Assembly: GCF_001424045.1 (NCBI RefSeq)
Contig: NZ_LMQB01000004.1
Coordinates: 18,841-82,840, forward strand
DNA: 64,000 nt
Source: Rhizobium sp. Leaf371
Lineage (GTDB): Bacteria > Pseudomonadota > Alphaproteobacteria > Rhizobiales > Rhizobiaceae
Direction: 5' to 3'
Below are positions 27,840 through 35,974 of this stretch, piece after piece (the first letter of the stretch is position 1; every line of letters starts with the position of its first letter). Under the pieces are notes generated by a model. That model did not search any database. It saw only the letters and a program-made list of their open reading frames with translations, and had not been told where the DNA came from. A program made the translations under genes and the position numbers.

Positions 27840-27855
27840 TGCAATCGGCGTGCCA
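27840..27855 (-). promoter_or_regulatory. Sigma-54 (RpoN) promoter of the leftward operon
   Basis: On the minus strand this reads TGGCACGCCGATTGCA. The GG and GC dinucleotides are exactly ten bases apart, matching the consensus TGGCACG-N4-TTGCA at every fixed position. It lies 50 bases before the binding-protein start codon at 27790. Confidence 0.8.
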
Positions 27856-28290
27856 TTTTGATCTGAATTTTCTTAGAGGACTGTTTTTAAACGATTATTC
27901 TTCCGCTTCGGCAAATTTTCACCTCTCCGCACAAACATTCGCATGAAGTTTCGAAAACTAACTGATTAAAGAATCAGCTCCGGCATCAGTCACGGTTTGT
28001 GAATTGACGATCAATCGCCTAAGTTTTTGCTTTGGCTTGATATTTCTCTGATTTTCCATTGTTGGGGATCGTGATATGCGGCGATTTAAACCGAAACAAT
28101 CACCAATAGATCCCAATCCAAGCCGGGAATGCTGCTCAATATATGATCTTCGCCCACGAATATTGCACATTTTTTAGATTCGTCAGAAATGAATTTTTAA
28201 GATTATACAGGATTTGCGAAACTATAGAAATCCAATATAAGTTATTAATTTCTGTGGCTTAGATATTTATTTCGGTTCGAAATCTCAAGC
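27856..28290. promoter_or_regulatory. AT-rich spacer between divergent sigma-54 promoters
   Basis: This 435-base stretch is clearly more AT-rich than its surroundings and holds no supported gene. Two palindromes stand out as possible enhancer sites for a sigma-54 activator: CTGATT-AAAG-AATCAG at 27962-27977 and ATTGA-CGA-TCAAT at 28003-28015. No sigma-54 activator gene occurs in this window, so the activator is encoded elsewhere. Confidence 0.55.
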
Positions 28291-28306
28291 TGGCACACCG
28301 CTTGCA
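28291..28306 (+). promoter_or_regulatory. Sigma-54 (RpoN) promoter of the rightward operon
   Basis: TGGCACACCGCTTGCA has GG and GC ten bases apart and matches the sigma-54 consensus except for one less conserved base. The transcript should start near 28317, about 100 bases upstream of the ABC ATPase start at 28420. Confidence 0.8.
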
Positions 28307-28419
28307 ACTCCCTTGCCATGACCCACACTAAACTCAACATCGTCGAACGACCGCATCTCTGCTTGGTGCCGCCAGGCGCTAAGCGCTTTGACGTTACGGC
28401 GCAACCGAAGGGGATGTTC

Positions 28420-29535
28420 ATGGCAGAGGCGTCGAAGGCAGGAGAGGGCAAGCAGCTCAGCGTCCGGGGTCTGACCCACAGCTATGGTGGGCAGAACGCG
28501 ATCAGCGACATCACGTTCGAGGTCGAGGCTGGCGAGATCGTCGCGCTTCTGGGGCCAAGCGGCTGCGGCAAGTCCACCGTCCTGCGGGCCATCGCCGGGC
28601 TGATCCAACCAAAGAGCGGTGCCATTCAACTCGGTGGCCAGGATCTTGCCAATGTGTCCGCAAGGTCCCGTGGCATTGGCATGGTGTTCCAGAACTACGC
28701 CCTGTTCCCGCATCTGACCGTGGCCGAGAACATCGCCTATCCGCTTGCCTGCCAGCACGTGCCGCGGGCTGAGCGCAGGGACCGGGTGGAGGAAATGCTC
28801 TCGCTCGTGCAGTTGAAGAGCTATGGCAACCGACTGCCACGCGAACTCTCCGGCGGCCAGCAGCAACGTGTGGCGGTTGCCCGCGCCATTGCCGGCCGGC
28901 CCTCGCTGCTTTTGCTCGACGAGCCGTTCGGGGCGCTCGATCGGGCGCTTCGCTTCGATCTGCAGGTGGAGCTCCTGCATTTGCAGAAGACGCTCGGCAT
29001 CACGACGCTGATCGTCACCCATGACCAGGAAGAGGCCCAGAGCCTCGCCGGGCGCCTCGTGCTGATGAACAAGGGCAATGTCGAGCAGATCGACACGCCA
29101 ATGGCCGTCTATGACCGGCCGAAGACGCTGTTCGTCAACACCTTCATCGGCCAGGCCAATATGCTCCATGGCACGGTGGAGGGGTTGGACGCGGAGGCGA
29201 CGACCATAACGCTCACCAATGGCAAGACGGTTGTTCTGCCGCGTCGCCTGAATTTTACCGTTGGTTCCAAGGTCACCATCACGTTCCGTCCGGAGGACGT
29301 CAGTCTCTCAACGTCCCCGAGTGGCTTTTCATTGCCAGCACGGTTGACCGTGTCCGTCCCCCTTGGGCCGACACTCGTCCATGATCTTCTTCTTGAGGAC
29401 GGCACGGGCCTGCGCGCGTCGCAGGTCCGCGGACCCTCCACCTTTATTCCCGAGCCGGGAGCTCAGCTCTTTGCCGAGATTGACACCACAAGGTGTCACG
29501 CCTTTCCGAGCGAACCGGAAGCATCCAGTGAATGA
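28420..29535 (+). CDS. ABC transporter ATP-binding protein (PotA/polyamine type)
   Basis: A 371-residue ATPase: Walker A GPSGCGKS, Q-loop FQNYALFPHLTVAEN, signature LSGGQQQRVAVARA, Walker B LLLLDEPFGALDR, then a C-terminal TOBE domain. This matches the spermidine/putrescine and iron/thiamine importer class. I take ATG 28420, preceded by AAGGGG; an in-frame ATG at 28318 would coincide with the predicted transcript start and has no ribosome site. First gene of a rightward operon with its own binding protein and two permeases. Confidence 0.92.
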   Translation: MAEASKAGEGKQLSVRGLTHSYGGQNAISDITFEVEAGEIVALLGPSGCGKSTVLRAIAGLIQPKSGAIQLGGQDLANVSARSRGIGMVFQNYALFPHLTVAENIAYPLACQHVPRAERRDRVEEMLSLVQLKSYGNRLPRELSGGQQQRVAVARAIAGRPSLLLLDEPFGALDRALRFDLQVELLHLQKTLGITTLIVTHDQEEAQSLAGRLVLMNKGNVEQIDTPMAVYDRPKTLFVNTFIGQANMLHGTVEGLDAEATTITLTNGKTVVLPRRLNFTVGSKVTITFRPEDVSLSTSPSGFSLPARLTVSVPLGPTLVHDLLLEDGTGLRASQVRGPSTFIPEPGAQLFAEIDTTRCHAFPSEPEASSE

Positions 29536-29555
29536 ACAACAACAGAGGTGAACAG

Positions 29556-30596
29556 ATGCAGGATTTCAACATTACACGTCGTCGTTTCGGACTGCTCGCT
29601 GCCGGTGCGGCCGCAGCCGCGACACTGCCTTTCGCAGCCCGTGCCGCCGGTGGCACGGCCGTCGCTGCGACCTTTCCCGGCAACTGGGAAGATGCCTATC
29701 GCACCACGTTGACGCCGCTCGTCAAGGAAGCCGGTTTCGACCTCACGGTCGCCCCCGCCATGGCGCAGGACCAGCTCGCCAAGGTGATGGCGAGCCCCGG
29801 CAACCCACCCTATGACACGCTGCTGATGTCGCCCGGCCAGATGGCCGTCGCCATCGAGAATGACCTGATCGAGAAGATCGATCCGTCGAAGCTGAAGAAC
29901 TGGAGCCTGCTCGATCCGGCCTTCCAGGGCGAGTACGGCCCGACCGTGACCGTCGAAGTCAACGGGATCGCCTATAACCCGGATCTGGTGCCGGCACCGA
30001 AGGGCTATCGCGACCTGTTCGAAAATCCGGCCTACGAGGGCCTCGTCTCCTGGACGGGCTTTGCCTCCAATACCGGCGTCATGGCCTATTCCGAGATCGC
30101 AAAAATCTTCGGGACCGGTCCGACCGACATGGATGCCGTGTTCAAGCTGTTCAAGGATCATCCGGAACATCTCAAGGGTGTCGTCGCCAGCACCAACCAC
30201 CAGATGACACTGTTCCAGCAGGGCGAGATCGCCGTCTTCATGTGCTCGACCGGCAATGTCGCGAAGCTGAAGGCACTGGGCCTCAAGGCCGAGTTCGTCC
30301 AGCCCGAGACGGGTTCCCCGGCAGCTCCGGTCAACATCCACCTGACCAAGGGCGCGAAGAACCCGGATGCGGCCTACGCCTATATGGATGCCGCCATCTC
30401 CAAAGCCGCGCAGGACAAGCTGAAGATGCCGCCGACCGAGATGTTCCCAACCAACAGGGAGGTCGAGCTGACGCCCGGCATCGAGGCCTATGTGAAGCGC
30501 GAACAGCTTGCGTCTCTGGTCTATCCGGACTGGGCGGCGATCAACAAGAACCGTGCGGAATGGATCCGCCAGTTCGACGCTCTCGTCGCCGGTTGA
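29556..30596 (+). CDS. Extracellular solute-binding protein (PotD/polyamine-like), Tat-type signal
   Basis: A 346-residue periplasmic binding protein of the SBP_bac_8/PotD class. Residues 1-30 look like a Tat signal (NITRRRFGLLAAGAAAAATL, cut near ARA). ATG 29556 has GAGGTG six bases upstream and is preferred over ATG 29532. The fold is shown by the start GTAVAATFPGNWEDAYRTTL and by PYDTLLMSPGQMAVAIENDL. It supplies ligand to the two permeases that follow. The ligand may be a polyamine-like or guanidino/ureido compound, judging from the downstream genes (inference). Confidence 0.9.
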   Translation: MQDFNITRRRFGLLAAGAAAAATLPFAARAAGGTAVAATFPGNWEDAYRTTLTPLVKEAGFDLTVAPAMAQDQLAKVMASPGNPPYDTLLMSPGQMAVAIENDLIEKIDPSKLKNWSLLDPAFQGEYGPTVTVEVNGIAYNPDLVPAPKGYRDLFENPAYEGLVSWTGFASNTGVMAYSEIAKIFGTGPTDMDAVFKLFKDHPEHLKGVVASTNHQMTLFQQGEIAVFMCSTGNVAKLKALGLKAEFVQPETGSPAAPVNIHLTKGAKNPDAAYAYMDAAISKAAQDKLKMPPTEMFPTNREVELTPGIEAYVKREQLASLVYPDWAAINKNRAEWIRQFDALVAG

Positions 30597-30606
30597 GGGT
30601 CGTAAA

Positions 30607-31434
30607 ATGAAAGCGAGCGGCTTCCCATACGTTCTCCCGATGCTTCTGCTGTCGGTGGCGTTCTTTGCGACGCCGCTCGCCGTTCTCGTCGGGTTCAGCT
30701 TCATCGGCCCCGACGGCCCGTCCCTTCACAACTACGCGCGCTTTCTGGGCGATGCGTTCAACTACCGCGTTCTGGTCAACACCGCCACGCTCGGTCTGCA
30801 GACCATCGCCAGCACCACTCTGCTCGGTATTCCGATTGCACTTCTCTATTGGCACAGTGGCAAGACCGCGCGACAGGTCATCATCTTCCTGACGCTCATC
30901 CCGATGCTGACCAGCAATGTGGTGCGCACCTTTGCCTGGATCGTCATCCTCGGGCGACAGGGACCGATCAGCGAGACCTTCGTGGCGCTTGGGCTTGCCG
31001 AGCGCCCGTTCACGCTGATGTCTACCGAACTCGGCCTCGTCTTGGCCATGTGCCAGATCGATCTGCCGCTGATCATCCTGCCGCTAATCGCCATCCTGTC
31101 CCGCACACCAGTCCAATTCACCGAAGCGGCACAGGTTTCGGGTGCCGGACCGTGGCGGATTTTGGTGACTGTTCTCTTGCCGATGATGCTGCCGGGTCTG
31201 CTGGCCGGCTGGATCCTCGTCTTTGCCAGCACCAGCGCTTCCTTCGTCACCCAGGCTGTCATCGGCGGCGCCCGCAATGTCTATGTGCCGCAGCTCATCT
31301 ATCGCGAGGTCGGCACGCTGTTCGACTGGCCGATGGCTTCCGCCATCGCCGTTGTCCTGCTTCTGTCGACCGGCATCCTTCTCGTCGCCATGACCATGAT
31401 TTCCCGCCACAGGAGGCTTGTTGGCCATGCATAG
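30607..31434 (+). CDS. ABC transporter permease (PotB type)
   Basis: A 275-residue inner-membrane permease with six predicted helices and the BPD_transp_1 coupling motif TEAAQVSGAGPWRILVTVLLP. Ribosome site GAGGG precedes ATG 30607. It begins ten bases after the binding-protein stop, and its end overlaps the next permease by eight bases. The two permeases form the heterodimeric channel. Confidence 0.92.
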   Translation: MKASGFPYVLPMLLLSVAFFATPLAVLVGFSFIGPDGPSLHNYARFLGDAFNYRVLVNTATLGLQTIASTTLLGIPIALLYWHSGKTARQVIIFLTLIPMLTSNVVRTFAWIVILGRQGPISETFVALGLAERPFTLMSTELGLVLAMCQIDLPLIILPLIAILSRTPVQFTEAAQVSGAGPWRILVTVLLPMMLPGLLAGWILVFASTSASFVTQAVIGGARNVYVPQLIYREVGTLFDWPMASAIAVVLLLSTGILLVAMTMISRHRRLVGHA

Positions 31435-32248
31435 TCCCCGCGAAAATCCGTTTCCCGTCTTCCTGTACAAGGCATTCGTCTTCGGCTTCGGGGGTCTCAG
31501 CCTGATCTATCTGGTGGCGCCGATCGTCATCGCGATCACCATGTCGTTTACCGCAGGCCAGACGCTCAAATACCCGCCCGAGGGATTTTCGCTCCGCTGG
31601 TACGAGGCGCTCCTCGATCCCGTCCGCTCCGGAACCGAACATATCGCAGCCGGCAATTCGCTGAAGATCGCAGCCCTTGCAGTCGTCGGTTCGCTGCTGT
31701 TTGCTGTGCCTGCCACGATCGGGATGGCGCGGATGCGCCGCAGTACGGTCAATGCGCTGGAGCCGTTTCTTCTGGCGCCACTTGTCCTGCCGAGCCTTGT
31801 TTATGGTCTGGCGGCGCTGATTGTGGCGAACTTCGTTGGTTTCCAACCGTCGCTCTGGCTCACCGTCATCGGCCATGTCGTCGTCTTCGGGCCGCTGATG
31901 TACCGGGCCGCTTCGGTCGTAGCGCAAGGCATCAACCCGTCGCTGGCGGAAGCCTCCACCGTTATGGGCGCGACCTGGTACACAACGCTCCGGCGCGTGA
32001 TCCTGCCGCTGCTGGCTCCCGGCATCCTTGCCGGTGCCTTTCTCGTCTTCATTCAGTCGCTCGACAACGTTTCCGTCTCGCTCTTCCTCGCCGACGCGCA
32101 AACCACCGTGCTGCCACTTCGCATGTTTGCACTGATCGAGGAGTCGCTCGATGTCCGGGTGGCGGCGATGTCCGGCATTCTGATCGGGCTGACCCTGGTG
32201 GTGATGCTGGTTGCACGTCGGGTACTGGCGCCATCTAGGCAAGCCTGA
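31427..32248 (+). CDS. ABC transporter permease (PotC type)
   Basis: A 273-residue inner-membrane permease. GFSLRWYEALLDP after the first helix is typical of PotC-like proteins, and LAEASTVMGATWYTTLRRVILPLLAPG is the coupling loop. ATG 31427 follows AGGAGG at ten bases and lies within the end of the preceding gene. It is the partner of the PotB-type protein. Confidence 0.92.
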   Translation: MHSPRENPFPVFLYKAFVFGFGGLSLIYLVAPIVIAITMSFTAGQTLKYPPEGFSLRWYEALLDPVRSGTEHIAAGNSLKIAALAVVGSLLFAVPATIGMARMRRSTVNALEPFLLAPLVLPSLVYGLAALIVANFVGFQPSLWLTVIGHVVVFGPLMYRAASVVAQGINPSLAEASTVMGATWYTTLRRVILPLLAPGILAGAFLVFIQSLDNVSVSLFLADAQTTVLPLRMFALIEESLDVRVAAMSGILIGLTLVVMLVARRVLAPSRQA

Positions 32249-32281
32249 CCCTTAGAAAAATACTTCTGGAAGGAATACCCA

Positions 32282-33706
32282 ATGACCATACATCCCACCA
32301 AGGCAGGCGCCTACCGCATCGGATCGCTGCTCGCCGATTTCCAGCCGGATTTCGATTTCTCCGCACCGCTGCCTCTTCCGGTCGAGGAGTTCGAGGATCG
32401 TCTGCGGCGCATTCGCCGCCAGGCCGTCGAGGCCGGGCATGATGCACTGATCGTCCATACCGGTGGCGTCGGCTGGTTCCATACCTCGAACGCCTATCTG
32501 CGCTACATCTGCGACTGGATGCGCGAGGGTTTGCTGATCATCCCGACGGATGCCGACAAGCCGCTGACGCTTCTGTCCTTCTTCACCCAGTCGGTGCTTC
32601 TGCCGCCCGGCGGCGAGCCCGTGCTGGTCGAGGATATCTGGCAGATCGGCCCGATTGGCCGCGAATATGCCGACCGTCCGGGAGACAGCGTCATCAAGAC
32701 GGCGGAGAAGTGCGCCGAACTTCTGGTCGGCATGGGCCTCGCGAAGGCGCAGATTGGCCGGATCGGTGACCGCACGTCTCTCACATTCTGGGCTGCCCTC
32801 GACGAGCTGATGCCGAAGAGCAAGTTCGTCGCCGACAATGCCATTCTCGACCGGATGCAGAAGGTGCGCTCGCCCCGCGAGATCGACATGTTCCGGGCCG
32901 CAGCCCAGCTCGTCAGCATCGCCACCCAGGCTGCATATCATGTCGCTAAACCCGGCGTGACGGACCACGAGATCTACGCCGCCTTCACGCAAGCACAGCT
33001 CTCCTTCGGCGGTGAGACAGGCGACGGCTATCAGATCGGCATCAACGAGTTCGGCACCCATTGTGGCAAGCCTTATGGCCATGTCGTGCGTCCGGGCGAT
33101 CTCATCAACCTGTACGTTTCCAACATCACCTATCGCGGCTACACGGCCCAGACCGCCCGCATGATTGCGATCGGCGAGATCACCAAACGGCAGGAAGAGG
33201 TGCTCGCCGCCTGCACCGAGGGCGTCAAGCGCGCCGAAAAGCTGATCCGGCCCGGTGCCCTGATGCGTGACGTCAACAATGCTGCCTTCGAGCCGATGAT
33301 CGAGCGCGGCATGCTCTCTTCGCCCGAAGCCCGCACCATGCCCTACAACTGGGCGCCGATGGATGATGGCAGCGCGCGGCTGATCCCGCGCCAGTACGTC
33401 AGGAACATCGACTGGGAAGCGCAGGGCCGCACTCTGATGCACGTCTACCCGGCGACCCACGGGCCGCACAATCCCAATCTCGGCCATTCGGTCGGCATGG
33501 CCGGCGGCCAGAACAGCTTCAACATATCCTCCCACAACTACGACCGAATGGAGGAGGGCATGGTGTTAGTGCTGCATACGCAGTGGCTCGAGCCATTGTC
33601 GGCCGGCTGCAATGTCGGCGACATGTATGTCGTCACAAAGGACGGGTTCGAGAATCTCTCCCGCCATACGCCGCTTGAAACTCACCGCATCGCAGTCGAG
33701 GCCTGA
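32282..33706 (+). CDS. M24-family creatinase/prolidase-like protein lacking canonical metal ligands
   Basis: A 474-residue protein with the creatinase N-terminal domain (to about 190) and an M24 pita-bread domain. The two Asp metal ligands of M24 peptidases are missing in LINLYVSNITYRGYTAQTAR; GHSVGM keeps the His; the Glu of the MVFTIEPG segment is His in MVLVLHTQW. Loss of ligands is known from creatinase, which cleaves creatine without metal. So amidinohydrolase or ectoine-hydrolase-like C-N cleavage is more likely than peptidase action. It lies 33 bases after the importer genes in the same operon. Confidence 0.85.
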   Translation: MTIHPTKAGAYRIGSLLADFQPDFDFSAPLPLPVEEFEDRLRRIRRQAVEAGHDALIVHTGGVGWFHTSNAYLRYICDWMREGLLIIPTDADKPLTLLSFFTQSVLLPPGGEPVLVEDIWQIGPIGREYADRPGDSVIKTAEKCAELLVGMGLAKAQIGRIGDRTSLTFWAALDELMPKSKFVADNAILDRMQKVRSPREIDMFRAAAQLVSIATQAAYHVAKPGVTDHEIYAAFTQAQLSFGGETGDGYQIGINEFGTHCGKPYGHVVRPGDLINLYVSNITYRGYTAQTARMIAIGEITKRQEEVLAACTEGVKRAEKLIRPGALMRDVNNAAFEPMIERGMLSSPEARTMPYNWAPMDDGSARLIPRQYVRNIDWEAQGRTLMHVYPATHGPHNPNLGHSVGMAGGQNSFNISSHNYDRMEEGMVLVLHTQWLEPLSAGCNVGDMYVVTKDGFENLSRHTPLETHRIAVEA

Positions 33707-33707
33707 T

Positions 33708-34367
33708 ATGACCGAGCACACCCATTTCGACTTCGCCAAGCTCAATGAGCGGGAGCGCTACAAGATCCTCATCGGCACCGTGATCCCGCGCCCGATCGCG
33801 CTGGTGACGACAGTGAGCAAGGATGGCCTGCCCAATGCCGGACCCTTCAGCTTCTTCAACGTCCTGACCCACGATCCGGCGATCGTCGCGATCGGCGTCG
33901 AGAACTATTCCGACATGCGTTTCAAGGATACGGCCCGCAATATCCGGGAGACCGGGGAATTCACGGTCCACATCTGCGACAATGCGTTGGTCGACCAGAT
34001 GGAGGTCTGCGCCATCAAGTTCGGTCCCGAGGTGGACGAGATGGAAGAGGCAGGTCTTGCGACGGTTTCTGGCCGGATGGTGAAAAGCCCGCGCATCCTG
34101 GCCGCACCCGCCGCCCTGGAATGCCGCCGCCATACGACGCTTCAGGTCGGTCCGGCCCGCGAGATCATTCTTGGGGAAGTCGTCGGCGTGTTTGTGCGCA
34201 GTGACGCGGTCAACACCGCGAACCTGCATATCGACCAGCAGCTCATGGACGCCGTCGGACGCATGGGCGGGCACACCTATACGAGGACGCGTGATCAGTT
34301 CGACATCAAGACGCTGACCCCGCAGGAATGGGAGAGCCGCAAGGCAGTTGAGTTGATGGCAGAATGA
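33708..34367 (+). CDS. Flavin reductase-like FMN-binding protein
   Basis: A 219-residue split-barrel flavoprotein of the flavin_reduct/DIM6 kind. TVIPRPIALVTTVSKDGLPNAGPFSFFNVLTHDPAIVAIGV is the FMN-binding core (shown by its first and last parts), and ECRRHTTLQVGPAREIILGEVVG is the second conserved strand pair. It starts one base after the M24 stop, and its own stop overlaps the cupin start (ATGA). Proteins like this often supply reduced flavin to an oxygenase, or bind a catabolic intermediate. Confidence 0.87.
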   Translation: MTEHTHFDFAKLNERERYKILIGTVIPRPIALVTTVSKDGLPNAGPFSFFNVLTHDPAIVAIGVENYSDMRFKDTARNIRETGEFTVHICDNALVDQMEVCAIKFGPEVDEMEEAGLATVSGRMVKSPRILAAPAALECRRHTTLQVGPAREIILGEVVGVFVRSDAVNTANLHIDQQLMDAVGRMGGHTYTRTRDQFDIKTLTPQEWESRKAVELMAE

Positions 34368-35182
34368 GCAACAGTCAGTATTTTTCGCAGGTTGGCGGCC
34401 TTCCGCCGCAGACCCAGACCCTCTCCAGCAAGGCCGTCTTCAAGACAGCCTATGCGGTGATCCCGAAGACGGTGATGAGCGACATCGTCACCAGTGTCTT
34501 GCCGCATCGGGAGGAAACCAGGGCCTGGATCATCGCGCGGCCGCTGAGCGGCTTTGCCGAAACCTTCGCCCAGTACATCATGGAAGTGAAGCCCGGTGGC
34601 GGCAGCGTCAGGCCCGAGCCGGATGCACGGGCCTCGGCGGCGATCTTCGTGGTCGAAGGCGAGGGCACGATCACCTATGTCGGCCGCGACTATCTGCTGC
34701 GCACCGGGTCGTTCGCCTATCTGCCCGCAGGCGCAAAATGGGCCTTTCGCAACGAAAGTGCTGCACCGATCCGGTTTCATTGGGTCCGCAAGGCGTTCAA
34801 AGTCGTGGACGGCCTGGAGCCGCCGCCGGCCATCTTCACCCATGAAGACGATTGCGTGATGCACGCCATGCCCGATACCGAGGGCCGCTGGGCGACCACC
34901 CGCTTCATCGATCCGTCCGACGTACGCTACGATATGCACCTCAACATCGTCACCTTCGAGCCGGGCGCCATCATCCCCTTCATGGAAACGCATGTCATGG
35001 AGCACGGACTCTACGTGCTGGAGGGCAAGGCCGTCTATCGCTTGAACGAGGATTGGGTGGAGGTCGAGGCCGGCGACTACATGTGGCTGCGCGCCTTCTG
35101 CCCCCAGGCCTGCTACGCCGGAGGTCCGGGGCGCTTCCGCTACCTGCTCTACAAGGACGTCAACCGCCATCCGGATTTGTAG
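34364..35182 (+). CDS. (S)-ureidoglycine aminohydrolase-like bicupin (AllE-like)
   Basis: A 272-residue protein with two cupin domains. The C-terminal one carries FMETHVMEHGLYVLEG with Glu and His residues in the AllE metal-site arrangement and FCPQACYAGG with the matching Gln. AllE releases ammonia from ureidoglycine in purine/allantoin breakdown. The other allantoin pathway genes are not here, so the true substrate may be a different ureido or carbamoyl compound. It closes the operon; the gene order importer, C-N hydrolase-like, reductase-like, aminohydrolase-like suggests nitrogen scavenging. Confidence 0.85.
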   Translation: MSNSQYFSQVGGLPPQTQTLSSKAVFKTAYAVIPKTVMSDIVTSVLPHREETRAWIIARPLSGFAETFAQYIMEVKPGGGSVRPEPDARASAAIFVVEGEGTITYVGRDYLLRTGSFAYLPAGAKWAFRNESAAPIRFHWVRKAFKVVDGLEPPPAIFTHEDDCVMHAMPDTEGRWATTRFIDPSDVRYDMHLNIVTFEPGAIIPFMETHVMEHGLYVLEGKAVYRLNEDWVEVEAGDYMWLRAFCPQACYAGGPGRFRYLLYKDVNRHPDL

Positions 35183-35256
35183 AGGTCGGATTGCACTAGC
35201 CTGCCTGAAATCGCAAATACAATGAGTTAGACAAAATCGCTATGAGACGGGTTGAA

Positions 35257-35278
35257 GGTTTAAATCCGTTCAAGACCT
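35257..35278 (+). repeat. Dispersed 22-bp intergenic motif, copy D (diverged)
   Basis: Starts GGTTTAAATCC and ends GTTCAAGACCT; the most diverged copy. It lies between the ends of the convergent bicupin and response-regulator genes. Confidence 0.4.
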
Positions 35279-35353
35279 TGGAGTTCCAGCCAAGATCGCT
35301 CAGGGCGGAGGGCATCTCGCCACACCTCTCGGATATATGGCTAAGTCAGTGGG

Positions 35354-35974
35354 CTAAAATAGACCACCAACGATCTTGACCAAATTAGCGACCGACGTCG
35401 CCTTCATCTTCCGCATCATGTGACCCCTATGAAGTTTCACGGTGGGCTCCGCGAGTTGCAGCTCAGCGGCGATCTGCTTGTTTAGCTTGCCGGCGACGAC
35501 CAGGGTCAGGATCTGGCGTTCACGTTCGGTGAGCGATGTATGTCTCAATTGGGCGGCGGTCTTCGAGGTTCTTTCCTCTCGGCGCGCTGCATCATTGGCT
35601 ATTGCGTGGTTTACGGCTTCCAGCAGATCCTGTTCACGGACTGGTTTCGTCAGTACGTCGATGGCACCAGCCTTCATTGCCCGTACTGCCATCGCCACAT
35701 CGACGTGAGCGCTTATCAGGATGACAGATCGAGGAAGATCGCTCTGCGCCAGCGCTTCTTGGAACTCAAGTCCGCTTTGGCCGGGAAGGCGGATGTCGAG
35801 AACGATGCAGCCGGCTTTTTCGGGATCGTCTGCGGCCATGAACTCTCTGACAGAGCCATGTGTTTCAGCAATTAGTCCTACGGATTCGAACAGCCCCTTG
35901 AGCGCTTCGCGGACGCTTTGATCGTCATCGATGACGATCACCGTTGGGCGCCTGTTCTTCCTGTCATCGATCAA
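35354..35974 (-). CDS. FixJ/NodW-type response regulator
   Basis: A 206-residue two-domain regulator. The receiver domain has IDDD (acidic pocket), VLDIRLPGQSG (phosphorylated Asp), ISAH and TKPV (conserved Lys). The C-terminal LuxR-type helix-turn-helix reads SLTERERQILTLVVAGKLNKQIA and then EPTVKLHRGHMMRKM. The end of the kinase gene overlaps its start: I take TTG 35974, with GAGGAC eight bases upstream, rather than an in-frame ATG at 36058 deep inside the kinase gene. The kinase just upstream is the evident partner. Confidence 0.9.
   Translation of the reverse strand: MIDDRKNRRPTVIVIDDDQSVREALKGLFESVGLIAETHGSVREFMAADDPEKAGCIVLDIRLPGQSGLEFQEALAQSDLPRSVILISAHVDVAMAVRAMKAGAIDVLTKPVREQDLLEAVNHAIANDAARREERTSKTAAQLRHTSLTERERQILTLVVAGKLNKQIAAELQLAEPTVKLHRGHMMRKMKATSVANLVKIVGGLF

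Noticed and set aside
26384..27946. 520-codon plus-strand frame across the binding protein and permease
   Set aside because: Runs antisense through two recognised genes and across a sigma-54 promoter; composition is that of a shadow frame.
28318..28419. 34-codon N-terminal extension of the ABC ATPase
   Set aside because: It would start at the predicted sigma-54 transcript start without a ribosome site, and its residues do not resemble the family.
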